64,000 bases of DNA from Candidatus Opimibacter skivensis (GTDB lineage Bacteria > Bacteroidota > Bacteroidia > Chitinophagales > Saprospiraceae), in the NCBI GenBank assembly GCA_016722045.1, contig JADKGY010000001.1:1488001-1552000 (forward strand). The letters run 5' to 3'. The notes below the pieces were generated by a model. That model was not told the origin of the DNA and searched no databases. It was given only the letters and a program-made list of their open reading frames with translations. Numbering within the stretch: the first letter of the stretch is position 1; each line of letters opens with the position of its first letter. Below, piece by piece: positions 8,744 to 16,903 of the stretch. The translations under genes were made by a program, and so were the position numbers.

Positions 8744-11700
8744 TCAGTTTGTAATCACCGATACCTTTTCAGTGATGATACCCGTCGTCGTCATAATCTG
8801 CAATACATATATTCCAGGTGTCCATCCCGAGACATTCAATTCATCACGGAATGTATTTGTTCCTTTCGATTGATATGTTTTCCTCAACATGACTTTACCG
8901 GAAAGATCTGTCATCACTATACCTGATACAGTACAATCAATGGTTTGCTCAAGCGAAACATTGAGCACATCGCTTGTAGGATTTGGTGAGACGTGCGCTA
9001 CCGGAGTCACACTTTGATCGGGTGACACTTTCACTACTTCAGATTCCTGCACATTTAGTTGTTCGCCGGAAGAAGGCACGATTGTACTCTTATCTTCTCC
9101 AGTGAAATTATTGGATTGATAATCCAGCACACATATGCTGAATGTACCAGTGCTGCCACCATATCCCCAAAGGCGAACCCATATCTGTGCACCCTGATAC
9201 CCTATCAGATTGATGACCGGCATGGGTGATCCATTTCCATTTGAATTGTCATCCTCACAAGTCAGGAATGACAGATTCGAACAACTCGTGCCCACATAAA
9301 CTTCCATCACCGCATCATACATACTACCTGCAGTAGTACGAATCGTGACTGTTGGATTGCTCACATTCGGCATAGTGAAATGGAACCAAACATCTTTGTA
9401 ACCCCATGACCAACATTCACCGGAAGGTGCAGGAAGACTGGCTGTAGCTCCAACATTTGTGCCTGGTGTATTCATGCAGGTACTGTTGACTGTTAGTTCA
9501 GTGGCATCAACACAATTGTCATTGGTAGCGCCTGACATTCCTCCATTGGTAGTGAAATTGGTTGGATATGTCCAGGGACTGTATTGACCGTTTCCACAAT
9601 TTGCACGAACACGCCATTGGTATGTTGTATTCGGATCAAATCCATACACAGTCACAAACGTATTAGTGAATGGGCCGCCTGCAACATCATACCAGGTTCC
9701 GTTAGGAACACGTGTCTGAACACTGTAGCTCTGTGCTCCCGGCACTGCACCCCAATTGAATGTGGCCGAATTCTCAGTGATATTTGTTGTACTGGTCCAT
9801 GATGGTGTATTGCATGTACTTCCCAAAGTTGTAAATGGTTCTGCATATGACCATGCACTTGAACTCCAATTTGAACAATTACTTCGTACACGCCATTCGT
9901 AATTAGTTCCGGGAGACAGGCCATTGATCGTGTGCCATGATCCATTCCAGGGACCACCGGACACATCATACCATGTACCACCTGCGAGTCTATACTGAAG
10001 TGAATAATTCAATGCCCCACTGACAAGATCCCAATTTAATGTTGCAGATGTCTGAGTGATATTCGTAGTAAATAACCAACCTGGAGCATTACATGATGAA
10101 CCATATGTGGTGAAGCTCACAGCTGATGTCCAATAGCTGTATTGTCCGCCACCGCAATTGGCTCTCACTCTCCATTCATATGTTGTGTTTGGATTCAATC
10201 CATTGACTGTTACGGATGTGCCACCTACAGGGCCTCCGGGCAGATCATACCATGTTCCATTAGGAAGACGGGTTTGTACTGTGTAGCTCTGTGCTCCTGA
10301 GACATAGTCCCAGCTGAATGTGGCCGATGTCTGCGTGATATTTGAAGTGATAGGCCATGTAGGCGTGCCGCAGGAGTAACCTGCTAACGTAGTAAACCAT
10401 GTAGTAGCTGACCAATAACTATATGATCCATATCCACAATTTGCGCGAACATGCCATTCATAAGTAGTGCCTGGCTGTAAGCCTGTCCAGTTATACCATG
10501 TTTCGGTCCATGTTCCTATGGGAAGGTCATACCATGTACCACCCGGATAACGCCATTGAATAGAATAGCTCATCGCTCCGCTCACAGGCGCCCAGTCTAA
10601 AGTAGCTGAAGTCTGCGTGATGCTTGTCGTATAGAGCCAGCTTGGGGCATTACATGATCCTCCGGTCGTTGTAAAGCTTGTTGGCCATGTCCAGCTGCTG
10701 TATTGCCAGTTACCACAATTTGACTTCACCCGCCATTCATAAGTTGTGCTCGGATTAAGATTGTATATAGTCACTGCGGTACCGTTGACAGGTCCCCCGG
10801 GTATATCATACCATGTGCCATTCGGCAATCTTGTTTGCACTGAATAATTCTGTGCTCCTGATACTGAAGACCAGCTTAAGGTCGCAGAGTTTTGTGTGAT
10901 GTTATTCGTGTAAGTCCATGAAGGTGCGCCACAAGAATAATTAAGTGTAGTGAAGCTTATGATCGATGACCATTGACTATAAGACCAATTCGAACAGTTG
11001 CTTCTTACACGCCACTCGTATGTGGTACCTGGCTGCAGACCTGAAACTGAGGCCCATGTATTATAAAACGGACTTCCATAAAGTGTAGACCATGACCCGC
11101 CGGCGACCCGATATTCAACAGCATAGTTTTGTGCACCATTGACAGGTGACCAGTCAAAAGTGGCTGCAGTCTGTGTGATACCTGTGGTATAAAGCCAATA
11201 TGGAGCTTCGCAATAATTATATGAAGCAAGTGTGGTAAACGTATTCGTTGATGACCACGGACTGTATTGTCCTCCGCCGCAATTTGCTCTTACCCGCCAT
11301 TGATATGTTGTATTTGGGTCAAGACCGTTTACGTTAGCCCAGGTTGCGTAATATGGACAGCCATATATATTGTACCATGTACCGTTGAGTAGACGAATCT
11401 GAACAGTATAGCTCAGTGCTCCTGAACAAGTCTCCCAATTGAAAGTGGCAGAGTTTTGAGTGATGTTTGTTGTATTTGTCCAGTAAGGCGCATTGCATGA
11501 ATAACATTGTGTGGTGAAGCTTGCTGCATAGGACCACTGACTGTATGAGCCATTTGAACAGTTGCTTCTGACACGCCATTCATATCCAGTGCAGGGTTGC
11601 AGACCGGAGACATTTACCCATGTATTGAAGACAGGGCATCCAGGGAGATTGTACCAGCTTCCACCGGGGTATCTCCACTGCAACGTGTAGCTAACACATC

Positions 11701-12217
11701 CATTGACAGGATCCCAGTCGAATGTAGCTGACGTCTGAGTGATGTTCGTTGTGTAAAGCCAGTTAGGGGCATTGCAGGATCCCCATGATCCGGCGGTTGT
11801 AAAACTGATGGCATATGTCCAGCTGCTGTATTGCCCTCCGGTGCAATTTGACCGCACACGCCATTCGTAGGTTGTGTTGGGGTTCAATCCATTGACAGTA
11901 ACTGTAGTGCCCCAGATTGGATTATTTGGAAGAGACATCCAGGTTCCATTTGGCAGGCGGGTCTGAACAGAATAACTCTGTGCACCTGAAATATAGTCCC
12001 AGCTAAATGTAGCAGATGTCTGGGTGATATTTGAAGTGGTAGGCCATGTGGGGGTATCACAATATAGTGATGGAGAAACAAGATTAACTTCTGATTCTGA
12101 TGCTGGGTTGAAGGATTCAAGCCCGGAATAAATTTCATTGTTAGCTACCAAATAGCTTTGCCAGCTTAAGCAAAGAAGAACGAAAAAAAGGCCATTGAAT
12201 AGTAATGATTTTTTCAT
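8744..12217 (-). CDS. large secreted Fn3-repeat protein with T9SS sorting domain
   Basis: 1,157 residues with signal peptide (MKKSLLFNGLFFVLLCLSWQ). Nine tandem Fn3-like repeats of about 95 residues begin near residue 53. Each opens with Cys-x-x-Pro-x-Trp and carries 'NITQTSATF.W', 'T.YEWRVR.NC' and 'FTT'. Residues about 910-1045 form a different beta-sandwich ('NDNCVDATELTVNSTC', 'DVWFHFTMP', 'TFSICVLDY') resembling bacterial pre-peptidase/CUB-like domains. The final 85 residues are a T9SS type A sorting domain ('VSPNPTSDVLNVSLEQT', 'GIYVLQIMTTTGIITEKVSV'). Expected to be surface-attached or released and probably adhesive. It is a paralogue of the partial gene at the left edge, and its high Trp, Tyr and Asn content is notable. 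Confidence 0.92.
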   Translation of the reverse strand: MKKSLLFNGLFFVLLCLSWQSYLVANNEIYSGLESFNPASESEVNLVSPSLYCDTPTWPTTSNITQTSATFSWDYISGAQSYSVQTRLPNGTWMSLPNNPIWGTTVTVNGLNPNTTYEWRVRSNCTGGQYSSWTYAISFTTAGSWGSCNAPNWLYTTNITQTSATFDWDPVNGCVSYTLQWRYPGGSWYNLPGCPVFNTWVNVSGLQPCTGYEWRVRSNCSNGSYSQWSYAASFTTQCYSCNAPYWTNTTNITQNSATFNWETCSGALSYTVQIRLLNGTWYNIYGCPYYATWANVNGLDPNTTYQWRVRANCGGGQYSPWSSTNTFTTLASYNYCEAPYWLYTTGITQTAATFDWSPVNGAQNYAVEYRVAGGSWSTLYGSPFYNTWASVSGLQPGTTYEWRVRSNCSNWSYSQWSSIISFTTLNYSCGAPSWTYTNNITQNSATLSWSSVSGAQNYSVQTRLPNGTWYDIPGGPVNGTAVTIYNLNPSTTYEWRVKSNCGNWQYSSWTWPTSFTTTGGSCNAPSWLYTTSITQTSATLDWAPVSGAMSYSIQWRYPGGTWYDLPIGTWTETWYNWTGLQPGTTYEWHVRANCGYGSYSYWSATTWFTTLAGYSCGTPTWPITSNITQTSATFSWDYVSGAQSYTVQTRLPNGTWYDLPGGPVGGTSVTVNGLNPNTTYEWRVRANCGGGQYSYWTSAVSFTTYGSSCNAPGWLFTTNITQTSATLNWDLVSGALNYSLQYRLAGGTWYDVSGGPWNGSWHTINGLSPGTNYEWRVRSNCSNWSSSAWSYAEPFTTLGSTCNTPSWTSTTNITENSATFNWGAVPGAQSYSVQTRVPNGTWYDVAGGPFTNTFVTVYGFDPNTTYQWRVRANCGNGQYSPWTYPTNFTTNGGMSGATNDNCVDATELTVNSTCMNTPGTNVGATASLPAPSGECWSWGYKDVWFHFTMPNVSNPTVTIRTTAGSMYDAVMEVYVGTSCSNLSFLTCEDDNSNGNGSPMPVINLIGYQGAQIWVRLWGYGGSTGTFSICVLDYQSNNFTGEDKSTIVPSSGEQLNVQESEVVKVSPDQSVTPVAHVSPNPTSDVLNVSLEQTIDCTVSGIVMTDLSGKVMLRKTYQSKGTNTFRDELNVSGWTPGIYVLQIMTTTGIITEKVSVITN

Positions 12218-12541
12218 GATGATGAGATTGGGGGGTTTGAAAATTTTGTTTGGTTTTGATTATTGGAAGTATTGTAACCCATTAAGGGTAATATAGTTGT
12301 GGTTTATTTTTGTAGTTGCATTTGGTTATGTATATCAACGGATCAGCTACAATGTAATACTAAAAAGTCGCTTTTTTCAAAGAAAAAAAACATTAACAAA
12401 TTACTTTTTTTTGTATGTCTGGCTACGTTTTAGATGAAGCTAGTTAAGAATATTTCTAAATATGATTCTGCAAAAATTATTCTGCGGTCATTGAGAATGA
12501 GGGAATGGAAAACAGGATCTGTAGGACATATTAAAAGTAAT
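12218..12541. other. intergenic region upstream of the Fn3 gene and ORF6N gene 2
   Basis: Between divergent genes. It is AT-rich with A- and T-runs (12364-12415). It should contain the promoter of the minus-strand Fn3 gene, but no convincing TTG/TAnnTTTG pair could be fixed. No open reading frame or stable hairpin was recognised. Confidence 0.4.
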
Positions 12542-12572
12542 TAAATTTGTAACTTGTTTCTTCACCAGAAAT
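12542..12572 (+). promoter_or_regulatory. conserved promoter and operator-like leader of ORF6N gene 2
   Basis: TAAATTTG at 12542-12549 fits TAnnTTTG exactly. After the same 6-bp spacing as in the two paralogues comes GTTTC-N7-GAAAT (12556-12572) with the shared core TTCACCAGAAAT. The spacer is one base shorter than in the other two copies. No -33 TTG lies at 19-21 bp. Confidence 0.5.
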
Positions 12573-12580
12573 ATTTCATC

Positions 12581-13123
12581 ATGGAATTGAAAACTATCCA
12601 GTCCCACATCTATGAGATCAAAGGACGTAAGATTATGTTGGACTTTGATCTGGCTTATTTATATGAGGTTCAGACTAAAGTACTTAATCAGGCAGTCAAA
12701 AGAAATATAAAACGATTTCCAGAAGATTTCATGTTTCAACTAACTGAAAGAGAATGGGAAAAACTGAATTCTAAAGCAGATATTAAAAGTACCAACCGGT
12801 CACAAATTGTGACTAGTTCTCAAAAACACAGGCCAAAAGCAACGTTACCATACGCATTCACTGAACAAGGCGTCGCAATGCTTTCAGGAGTCTTGCATAG
12901 TGACAGAGCTGTAAATGTGAATATAGCCATTATGAGGGCGTTTGTTTTCATTCGACAATATGCGCTCTCGCATGAAGATCTCACTCAAAAACTTAAGGCG
13001 CTTGAAACCAAATATGACAAACAATTTAATGATGTCTATGATGCCATTAATTTTCTTCTTCAGAAAGAAGATATCGCTTCGAAACAGAAATCAAGAAAGC
13101 AGATCGGATTTACATCAAAATGA
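12581..13123 (+). CDS. ORF6N domain-containing protein, paralogue 2
   Basis: 180 residues from the ATG at 12581, aligned with the starts of its two paralogues (MELKTIQSHIYEIKGRKIML). An upstream TTG at 12554 was rejected because it lies inside the conserved leader. ORF6N core: 'DFDLAYLYEV', 'VLNQAVKRNIKRFPEDFMFQ', 'AFTEQGVAMLSG'. Between 'LTEREW' and 'AFTEQG' it has the longest and most divergent insert of the three. The tail 'KYDKQFNDVYDAINFLLQKE' is nearly identical to the others. The stop lies 3 bp from the convergent T9SS gene. Confidence 0.9.
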   Translation: MELKTIQSHIYEIKGRKIMLDFDLAYLYEVQTKVLNQAVKRNIKRFPEDFMFQLTEREWEKLNSKADIKSTNRSQIVTSSQKHRPKATLPYAFTEQGVAMLSGVLHSDRAVNVNIAIMRAFVFIRQYALSHEDLTQKLKALETKYDKQFNDVYDAINFLLQKEDIASKQKSRKQIGFTSK

Positions 13124-13126
13124 TCC

Positions 13127-14044
13127 CTACTCAATAACCACAAATGGGCGTGAATACTTATTGTCTGCAATCAAACAATAAATACCAGGGGGCAGACGAA
13201 GCGCACCGAGGCGTGTATTACTTCCTGTTGAGTTTTGATCAAAGCCACTTTCAATAATTCTTCCCGTGCTATCCATCAGCTTTACTGAATGGATTTTGTC
13301 ATCAGAAAAATTGACATTCAATACTTCTTCTGTTCGCAAAGGATTTGGATACAGACGTATGGACGGTTGAACGGAAGGACCATGATCAGTACTACTCACA
13401 AAATCAATGGATACAGCATCAACATATAAGATATTAAGCCCTACTGCATTGGTATCGTTAGTCGAAAAAAGAATGACGATAGAATCTGTTGCTGTGTTGA
13501 TACCTGCATCAGGAATAGGCACATTCACTTCAGTAAAAATATCGACCGCCGGCAATGACACAGATGCATAAAATACCGTATCCGGATTAGCGGATCCGGA
13601 CGGATGTTTGATCAGGATGTCAGCTACTGCATGCTCAGATGGATGGCCTATGGTAAGTTGATAATAGAAAGTAACCTGTTGCGGTACCATGGGTAATGGC
13701 TCTCCACCTGTGTAGGCTTTTATCCGGTAGTTTGGATAATCAAGTTGACAATTGCCTAATGCCAGTTGGGATCGTCTCAGTGTGCCGAATATATTCAGGG
13801 TTTTCAATTGCGCCGAAAATTCCCCTGAATAATTATAGTTATTGCGTCTTACTCCATCTGCGGTGAATTCTGTAGTTGCATTGTTTGTCGTCCAGCCTGT
13901 CGGAAACATCCAATTAAAAGGTGGTGGACTGCCTGAAGGAGACCAGTTTTCGAAGCTACCGTTTTGTTGGGCAGTCAGTGGATTGACTAACTGTATGGCA
14001 TATAAAAAGGCAAATAACCTGATGGCGTTGTAAACGTGATTCAT
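13127..14044 (-). CDS. T9SS-sorted secreted protein of unknown function
   Basis: 305 residues from the ATG at 14044, chosen because it begins the signal peptide (MNHVYNAIRLFAFLYAIQLV, cleavage near 'PLTAQQ'); a start at 14077 would add 11 polar residues. The mature N-terminus 'NGSFENWSPSGSPPPFNWMF' and 'PTGWTTNN' are typical of Bacteroidota carbohydrate-binding-like or PCMD-like beta-sandwich proteins. The C-terminal 75 residues are a T9SS sorting domain ('RLYPNPLRTEEVLNVNFS', 'LPPGIYCLIADNKYSRPFVV'). Exported and surface-located by inference; ligand unknown. Confidence 0.82.
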   Translation of the reverse strand: MNHVYNAIRLFAFLYAIQLVNPLTAQQNGSFENWSPSGSPPPFNWMFPTGWTTNNATTEFTADGVRRNNYNYSGEFSAQLKTLNIFGTLRRSQLALGNCQLDYPNYRIKAYTGGEPLPMVPQQVTFYYQLTIGHPSEHAVADILIKHPSGSANPDTVFYASVSLPAVDIFTEVNVPIPDAGINTATDSIVILFSTNDTNAVGLNILYVDAVSIDFVSSTDHGPSVQPSIRLYPNPLRTEEVLNVNFSDDKIHSVKLMDSTGRIIESGFDQNSTGSNTRLGALRLPPGIYCLIADNKYSRPFVVIE

Positions 14045-14144
14045 AGATTCAATTTTTGACGTGAAAGAATTATTCACAGATACACCATAGACGGCAGATA
14101 GATTCGGATGGGTTGGGTGACTTGTATTTCTCTGAGCAAAGTCC

Positions 14145-14176
14145 TATTTTCGGGTACTATTTCTTTCACCGGAAAT
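14145..14176 (+). promoter_or_regulatory. conserved promoter and operator-like leader of ORF6N gene 3
   Basis: TATTTTCG at 14145-14152, 6 bp, then ATTTC-N8-GAAAT at 14159-14176 with the core TTTCACCGGAAAT. It is identical in geometry to the leader at 8012-8043. Confidence 0.5.
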
Positions 14177-14185
14177 AACTTCACT

Positions 14186-14698
14186 ATGGAATTGAAAACG
14201 ATCCAATCCTGTATCTATGAAATCAGGGGGCTGAAAGTCATGATAGACTTTGATCTAGCAGCATTATACGATACAGACACCAGAACACTTAAACAAGCGG
14301 TTAGAAGGAAAATGGACCGATTTCCAGATGATTTTATGTTTGTACTAACCGAGGAAGAACTTCAGAACTTGAGATCACAATCTGTGATATCAAGTTCAGG
14401 TTGGGGAGGGTTACGTCAAAAACCATTTGCTTTTACAGAACAAGGTGTTGCAATGTTATCAAGCATATTAAACACTAAAAAAGCAATACAGGTCAATATA
14501 GCGATCATGAGGGCATTTGTGTTTATACGACAATACGCCCTTTCGCATAAAGATCTTACCCAAAAGCTAAAAGATCTTGAATCAAAATATGACAGACAAT
14601 TTAAAGATGTTTATGATGCCATAAACTTTCTTCTTCAAAAAGAAAAGATAGATTCCCAACAGAAATCAAGGAAGCAAATCGGGTTTAAGTCGAAATGA
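14186..14698 (+). CDS. ORF6N domain-containing protein, paralogue 3
   Basis: 170 residues from the ATG at 14186 (MELKTIQSCIYEIRGLKVMI), the start shared with the paralogues. A longer frame from 14108 runs through the conserved leader and was rejected. Domain marks are 'DFDLAALYDTDTRTLKQAVR', 'RFPDDFMFVLT' and 'AFTEQGVAMLSS', with the tail 'KYDRQFKDVYDAINFLLQKE' ending in RKQIGFK. The variable middle segment contains 'ISSSGWGGLRQKPFAFTEQG', which resembles the phage-type ORF6N proteins of Bacteroidota. Presumed DNA-binding; target unknown. Confidence 0.9.
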   Translation: MELKTIQSCIYEIRGLKVMIDFDLAALYDTDTRTLKQAVRRKMDRFPDDFMFVLTEEELQNLRSQSVISSSGWGGLRQKPFAFTEQGVAMLSSILNTKKAIQVNIAIMRAFVFIRQYALSHKDLTQKLKDLESKYDRQFKDVYDAINFLLQKEKIDSQQKSRKQIGFKSK

Positions 14699-14725
14699 TT
14701 CACATACTGTATTTGCCGAAGCAGC

Positions 14726-15127
14726 CTACTGTACTGTAAAATTGATGGAGGCAATAGTCTTATCTCCGTCGGCCAGAATTCCGGTGGCGATATAGTCCCC
14801 GGGTGATTGAACCAAAAAGGATGACAGGTAGATATGACCATAGCTCTGCAGGCTCGGAAAATCATGGGTTTCAGTTGTTGCACTTCCAACCGGATTGACA
14901 TTGATCCGTACCGCCGAACCAGCCATGTCATCTTTACTCTCCAGTCTGAAATAAATGAGGATTCCGCTCTGAAATACCGTCCCTTCACCGGTCAGAACAA
15001 AAGAATTCGTTGCACTCAATCCTGTGCCGAGTTTTAAGGAATTTGAAAATTGATCAGCAGGATCTGTTTTATTGCAAGCGATGGCTAAAAGGATAATAGC
15101 CCAAAAAAATAAAGCAAACTTTTTCAT
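14726..15127 (-). CDS. hypothetical lipoprotein
   Basis: 133 residues with leader MKKFALFFWAIILLAIAC and Cys18 in the lipobox. The mature part is beta-rich ('LKLGTGLSATNSFVLTGEGT', 'GILIYFRLESKDDMAG', 'DFPSLQSYGHIYLSS', 'SPGDYIATGILADGD'). It resembles an Ig-like or bacterial periplasmic beta-sandwich of unknown function, presumably anchored to a membrane. The gene converges on ORF6N gene 3. Confidence 0.65.
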   Translation of the reverse strand: MKKFALFFWAIILLAIACNKTDPADQFSNSLKLGTGLSATNSFVLTGEGTVFQSGILIYFRLESKDDMAGSAVRINVNPVGSATTETHDFPSLQSYGHIYLSSFLVQSPGDYIATGILADGDKTIASINFTVQ

Positions 15128-15264
15128 AATTTTTACGATTAAAAATTATTCTACAAAAATACCCCCTTTCCGAATAGCCCGTTGAAATATTTTTCACTTT
15201 CCGATTCAAAATAGACGAATCAAATTTCTGCCTATTAAACAGGAAAAACGAAGTATCTGATAGA

Positions 15265-15708
15265 TCAGGAAATACCTAAAATCGAATGCTTGTTTTTCCC
15301 AAGTTGAAAGCTACCTCCTTTTGATTTTCCATTGATGACCCCATAGGCAGGAGACTCCGCTGAAATACCCAATAATTCTTTTTCGCCGATATGCAATGCC
15401 GGAAAAGAAACACCCAGAAAGAAATAGTTTGTCTCTGTCTCTATCAATGCGCCGGCTTTGGCAACAGAATATTCCTTTCCTAAAAAATCTTTCAATTCAA
15501 TAAGACTGGATTGAGCACTGTCCAGCTGTATCTGCATCTGATATTGCATTTCCTTTTGCTCGGATTGCTGAGAAAAATTTTCCGGATCACTGGTATCCCC
15601 TTCATCAATATCCGAAGCGGCCTCATAATCCTGCAGTGAGGTACGTATTTCTGCTATATTGTTTTCCATCTGATGTATAACCTGTTTCAGGATTTCTTGC
15701 TTTTTCAT
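15265..15708 (-). CDS. GreA/GreB-like protein
   Basis: 147 residues. Residues 1-85 are a long helical region with an acidic patch ('SDIDEGDTSDPENFS'), a likely coiled coil like that of Gre factors. The C-terminal 60 residues ('AGALIETETNYFFLG', 'ISAESPAYGVINGKSKGGSF') match the FKBP-like domain of GreA/GreB, in which 'S..SP.....GK..GD' is typical. Bacteroidota often carry such shortened Gre paralogues. Gre factors rescue backtracked RNA polymerase. Whether this one keeps the acidic tip needed for cleavage stimulation is uncertain, although the acidic patch lies in the coiled-coil region. It is divergent from the GNAT gene 33 bp away. Confidence 0.65.
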   Translation of the reverse strand: MKKQEILKQVIHQMENNIAEIRTSLQDYEAASDIDEGDTSDPENFSQQSEQKEMQYQMQIQLDSAQSSLIELKDFLGKEYSVAKAGALIETETNYFFLGVSFPALHIGEKELLGISAESPAYGVINGKSKGGSFQLGKNKHSILGIS

Positions 15709-15741
15709 TTTCAGTATTTTCTATAAATGTAACTCCTATTC

Positions 15742-16119
15742 GTGAGTCAAAAATATCTTATTCCTTTATTCAAACCTAATTCAGAACAGATTGTTTATCT
15801 TTTCCGCGATACGCATAAATGGACTGCAATGGATGAAGTGAAAGGGCCTGATATCATCATGAATGAATCGACCAATCGTTTTGAGCTTATATACAATGAT
15901 GATATTGCCTACATCGATTATCGCTGGTATAACAAAACACTGATCCTTCTTTACATCTTTGTACCTGTCCAGTTCCGCGGGAAAGGGCTTTCATCGAAAC
16001 TGATTGAATATGCACTGAAATATGCAAGAGACAAAGAAGTGAAGATTAAAGTATTTTGTCCATACATCTCGAAATATATCAAGATGCATCCTGAGCACGA
16101 GGAATTACTTGAACATTGA
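15742..16119 (+). CDS. GNAT family N-acetyltransferase (NATD1/COG2388-like)
   Basis: 125 residues started at GTG 15742, because no ATG lies earlier in frame and the first strand follows directly. The acetyl-CoA pyrophosphate-binding motif is 'VPVQFRGKGLSSKLIEYALK' (Q/RxxGxG type), and the end 'VFCPYISKYIKMHPEHEELL' is the characteristic C-terminus of the small YjdJ/NATD1-type acetyltransferases. Residues about 40-70 contain the two preceding strands ('NRFELIYNDDIAYIDYRWY'). The substrate is unknown; the protein is cytoplasmic. Confidence 0.85.
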   Translation: MSQKYLIPLFKPNSEQIVYLFRDTHKWTAMDEVKGPDIIMNESTNRFELIYNDDIAYIDYRWYNKTLILLYIFVPVQFRGKGLSSKLIEYALKYARDKEVKIKVFCPYISKYIKMHPEHEELLEH

Positions 16120-16133
16120 GAAGGTCCCCACTT

Positions 16134-16583
16134 TTATTTTGACACGGCTGATCTGGCTCTGGATTTTGCAACTGTTTTTGGTGCACCCATAGTTTCAATA
16201 AATTGAATTTCGGCCAGTTCTCTTCCGATTTGTTGCACACCATCCAGTATTCTTTTTGTCTGAGCCGGTGAAGGTTTTTTGATACCTCTGATATATTGAG
16301 CCAGAAGGCTTTGATTCATACCTATTCTCTTGCTGAGTGCTTTTGCATTGATGACTTTATAAAATGCAAAAAAACTTTCAAGGTCCAATTTGAATTTTAT
16401 TTCATCGATTGTATATGTAAATCCTTCTTCTTCGAAAGAAAGGTTGACCGCATCAATGATCATTTCCTGGAGTTCTTCAAATGTATCACCTTGTGTATTG
16501 ATCGAATATGGCTTTATATAGGCATAAGCACTATAACCTACATCTTCTTTAGTTATTGTCATGACTATTCCAGGCTTCTTCAT
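16134..16583 (-). CDS. hicB: HicB-family antitoxin with HTH domain
   Basis: 149 residues. The N-terminal half ('MTITKEDVGYSAYAYIKPYS', 'GDTFEELQEMIIDAVNLSFE') is the degenerate RNase H-like HicB fold that covers the toxin. The C-terminal part contains an XRE-type helix-turn-helix ('ALSKRIGMNQSLLAQYIRGI'), which in the family binds the operon's own operator. Its ATG overlaps the hicA stop by 4 bp, so the two are translationally coupled with the toxin gene first, the usual hicAB order. The final Lys/Arg-rich tail is unusual in length. Confidence 0.9.
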   Translation of the reverse strand: MKKPGIVMTITKEDVGYSAYAYIKPYSINTQGDTFEELQEMIIDAVNLSFEEEGFTYTIDEIKFKLDLESFFAFYKVINAKALSKRIGMNQSLLAQYIRGIKKPSPAQTKRILDGVQQIGRELAEIQFIETMGAPKTVAKSRARSAVSK

Positions 16584-16777
16584 CTCTTTGATGTTATAAT
16601 TTCTGCGTCTTTAAGAATTCTTCTGAGTGTTCCTTTGCATAATTCTTTACTTCCATGAAATGGAACTACGACTTGATTAGTTTTTACTTGATGTTTCATA
16701 ATAAGATGACCCCCGGTCTGTCTTAATACAAACCAGCCATCTTGTTTCAACAACCGGAGAAGTTCACCTGACTTCAC
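16580..16777 (-). CDS. hicA: HicA-family toxin (mRNA interferase)
   Basis: 65 residues, the normal HicA length, with a dsRBD-like fold. 'GWFVLRQTGGHLIMKH' contains the conserved catalytic His of the family, and 'VVPFHGSKELCKGTLRRILK' is the typical second half. HicA cleaves mRNA and blocks translation until bound by HicB. The downstream antitoxin gene overlaps by 4 bp. An AT-rich promoter region lies immediately upstream. Confidence 0.92.
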   Translation of the reverse strand: MKSGELLRLLKQDGWFVLRQTGGHLIMKHQVKTNQVVVPFHGSKELCKGTLRRILKDAEIITSKR

Positions 16778-16784
16778 ATAGGGA

Positions 16785-16880
16785 AAGTAATATATTTATT
16801 ACATATTGAAAAATAAAAATATAACTATTTATATAACAAATAATAACATATATAAATATTATTTCACTTAAACACAATTA
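16785..16880 (-). promoter_or_regulatory. AT-rich hicAB promoter/operator region
   Basis: Nearly pure A/T over about 95 bp, with overlapping short palindromes such as TAATATATTTATTA and ATATATAAATATT. This stands out from the flanking composition and is placed where HicB would autoregulate. No consensus box can be fixed. Confidence 0.4.
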
Positions 16881-16903
16881 TTAACTTTACAACATCTCAA
16901 CTC

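Noticed and set aside
8582..8926. + strand frame of 114 residues after ORF6N gene 1.
   Set aside because: It runs through an inverted repeat, a terminator and the 3' end of the Fn3 gene and resembles no protein.
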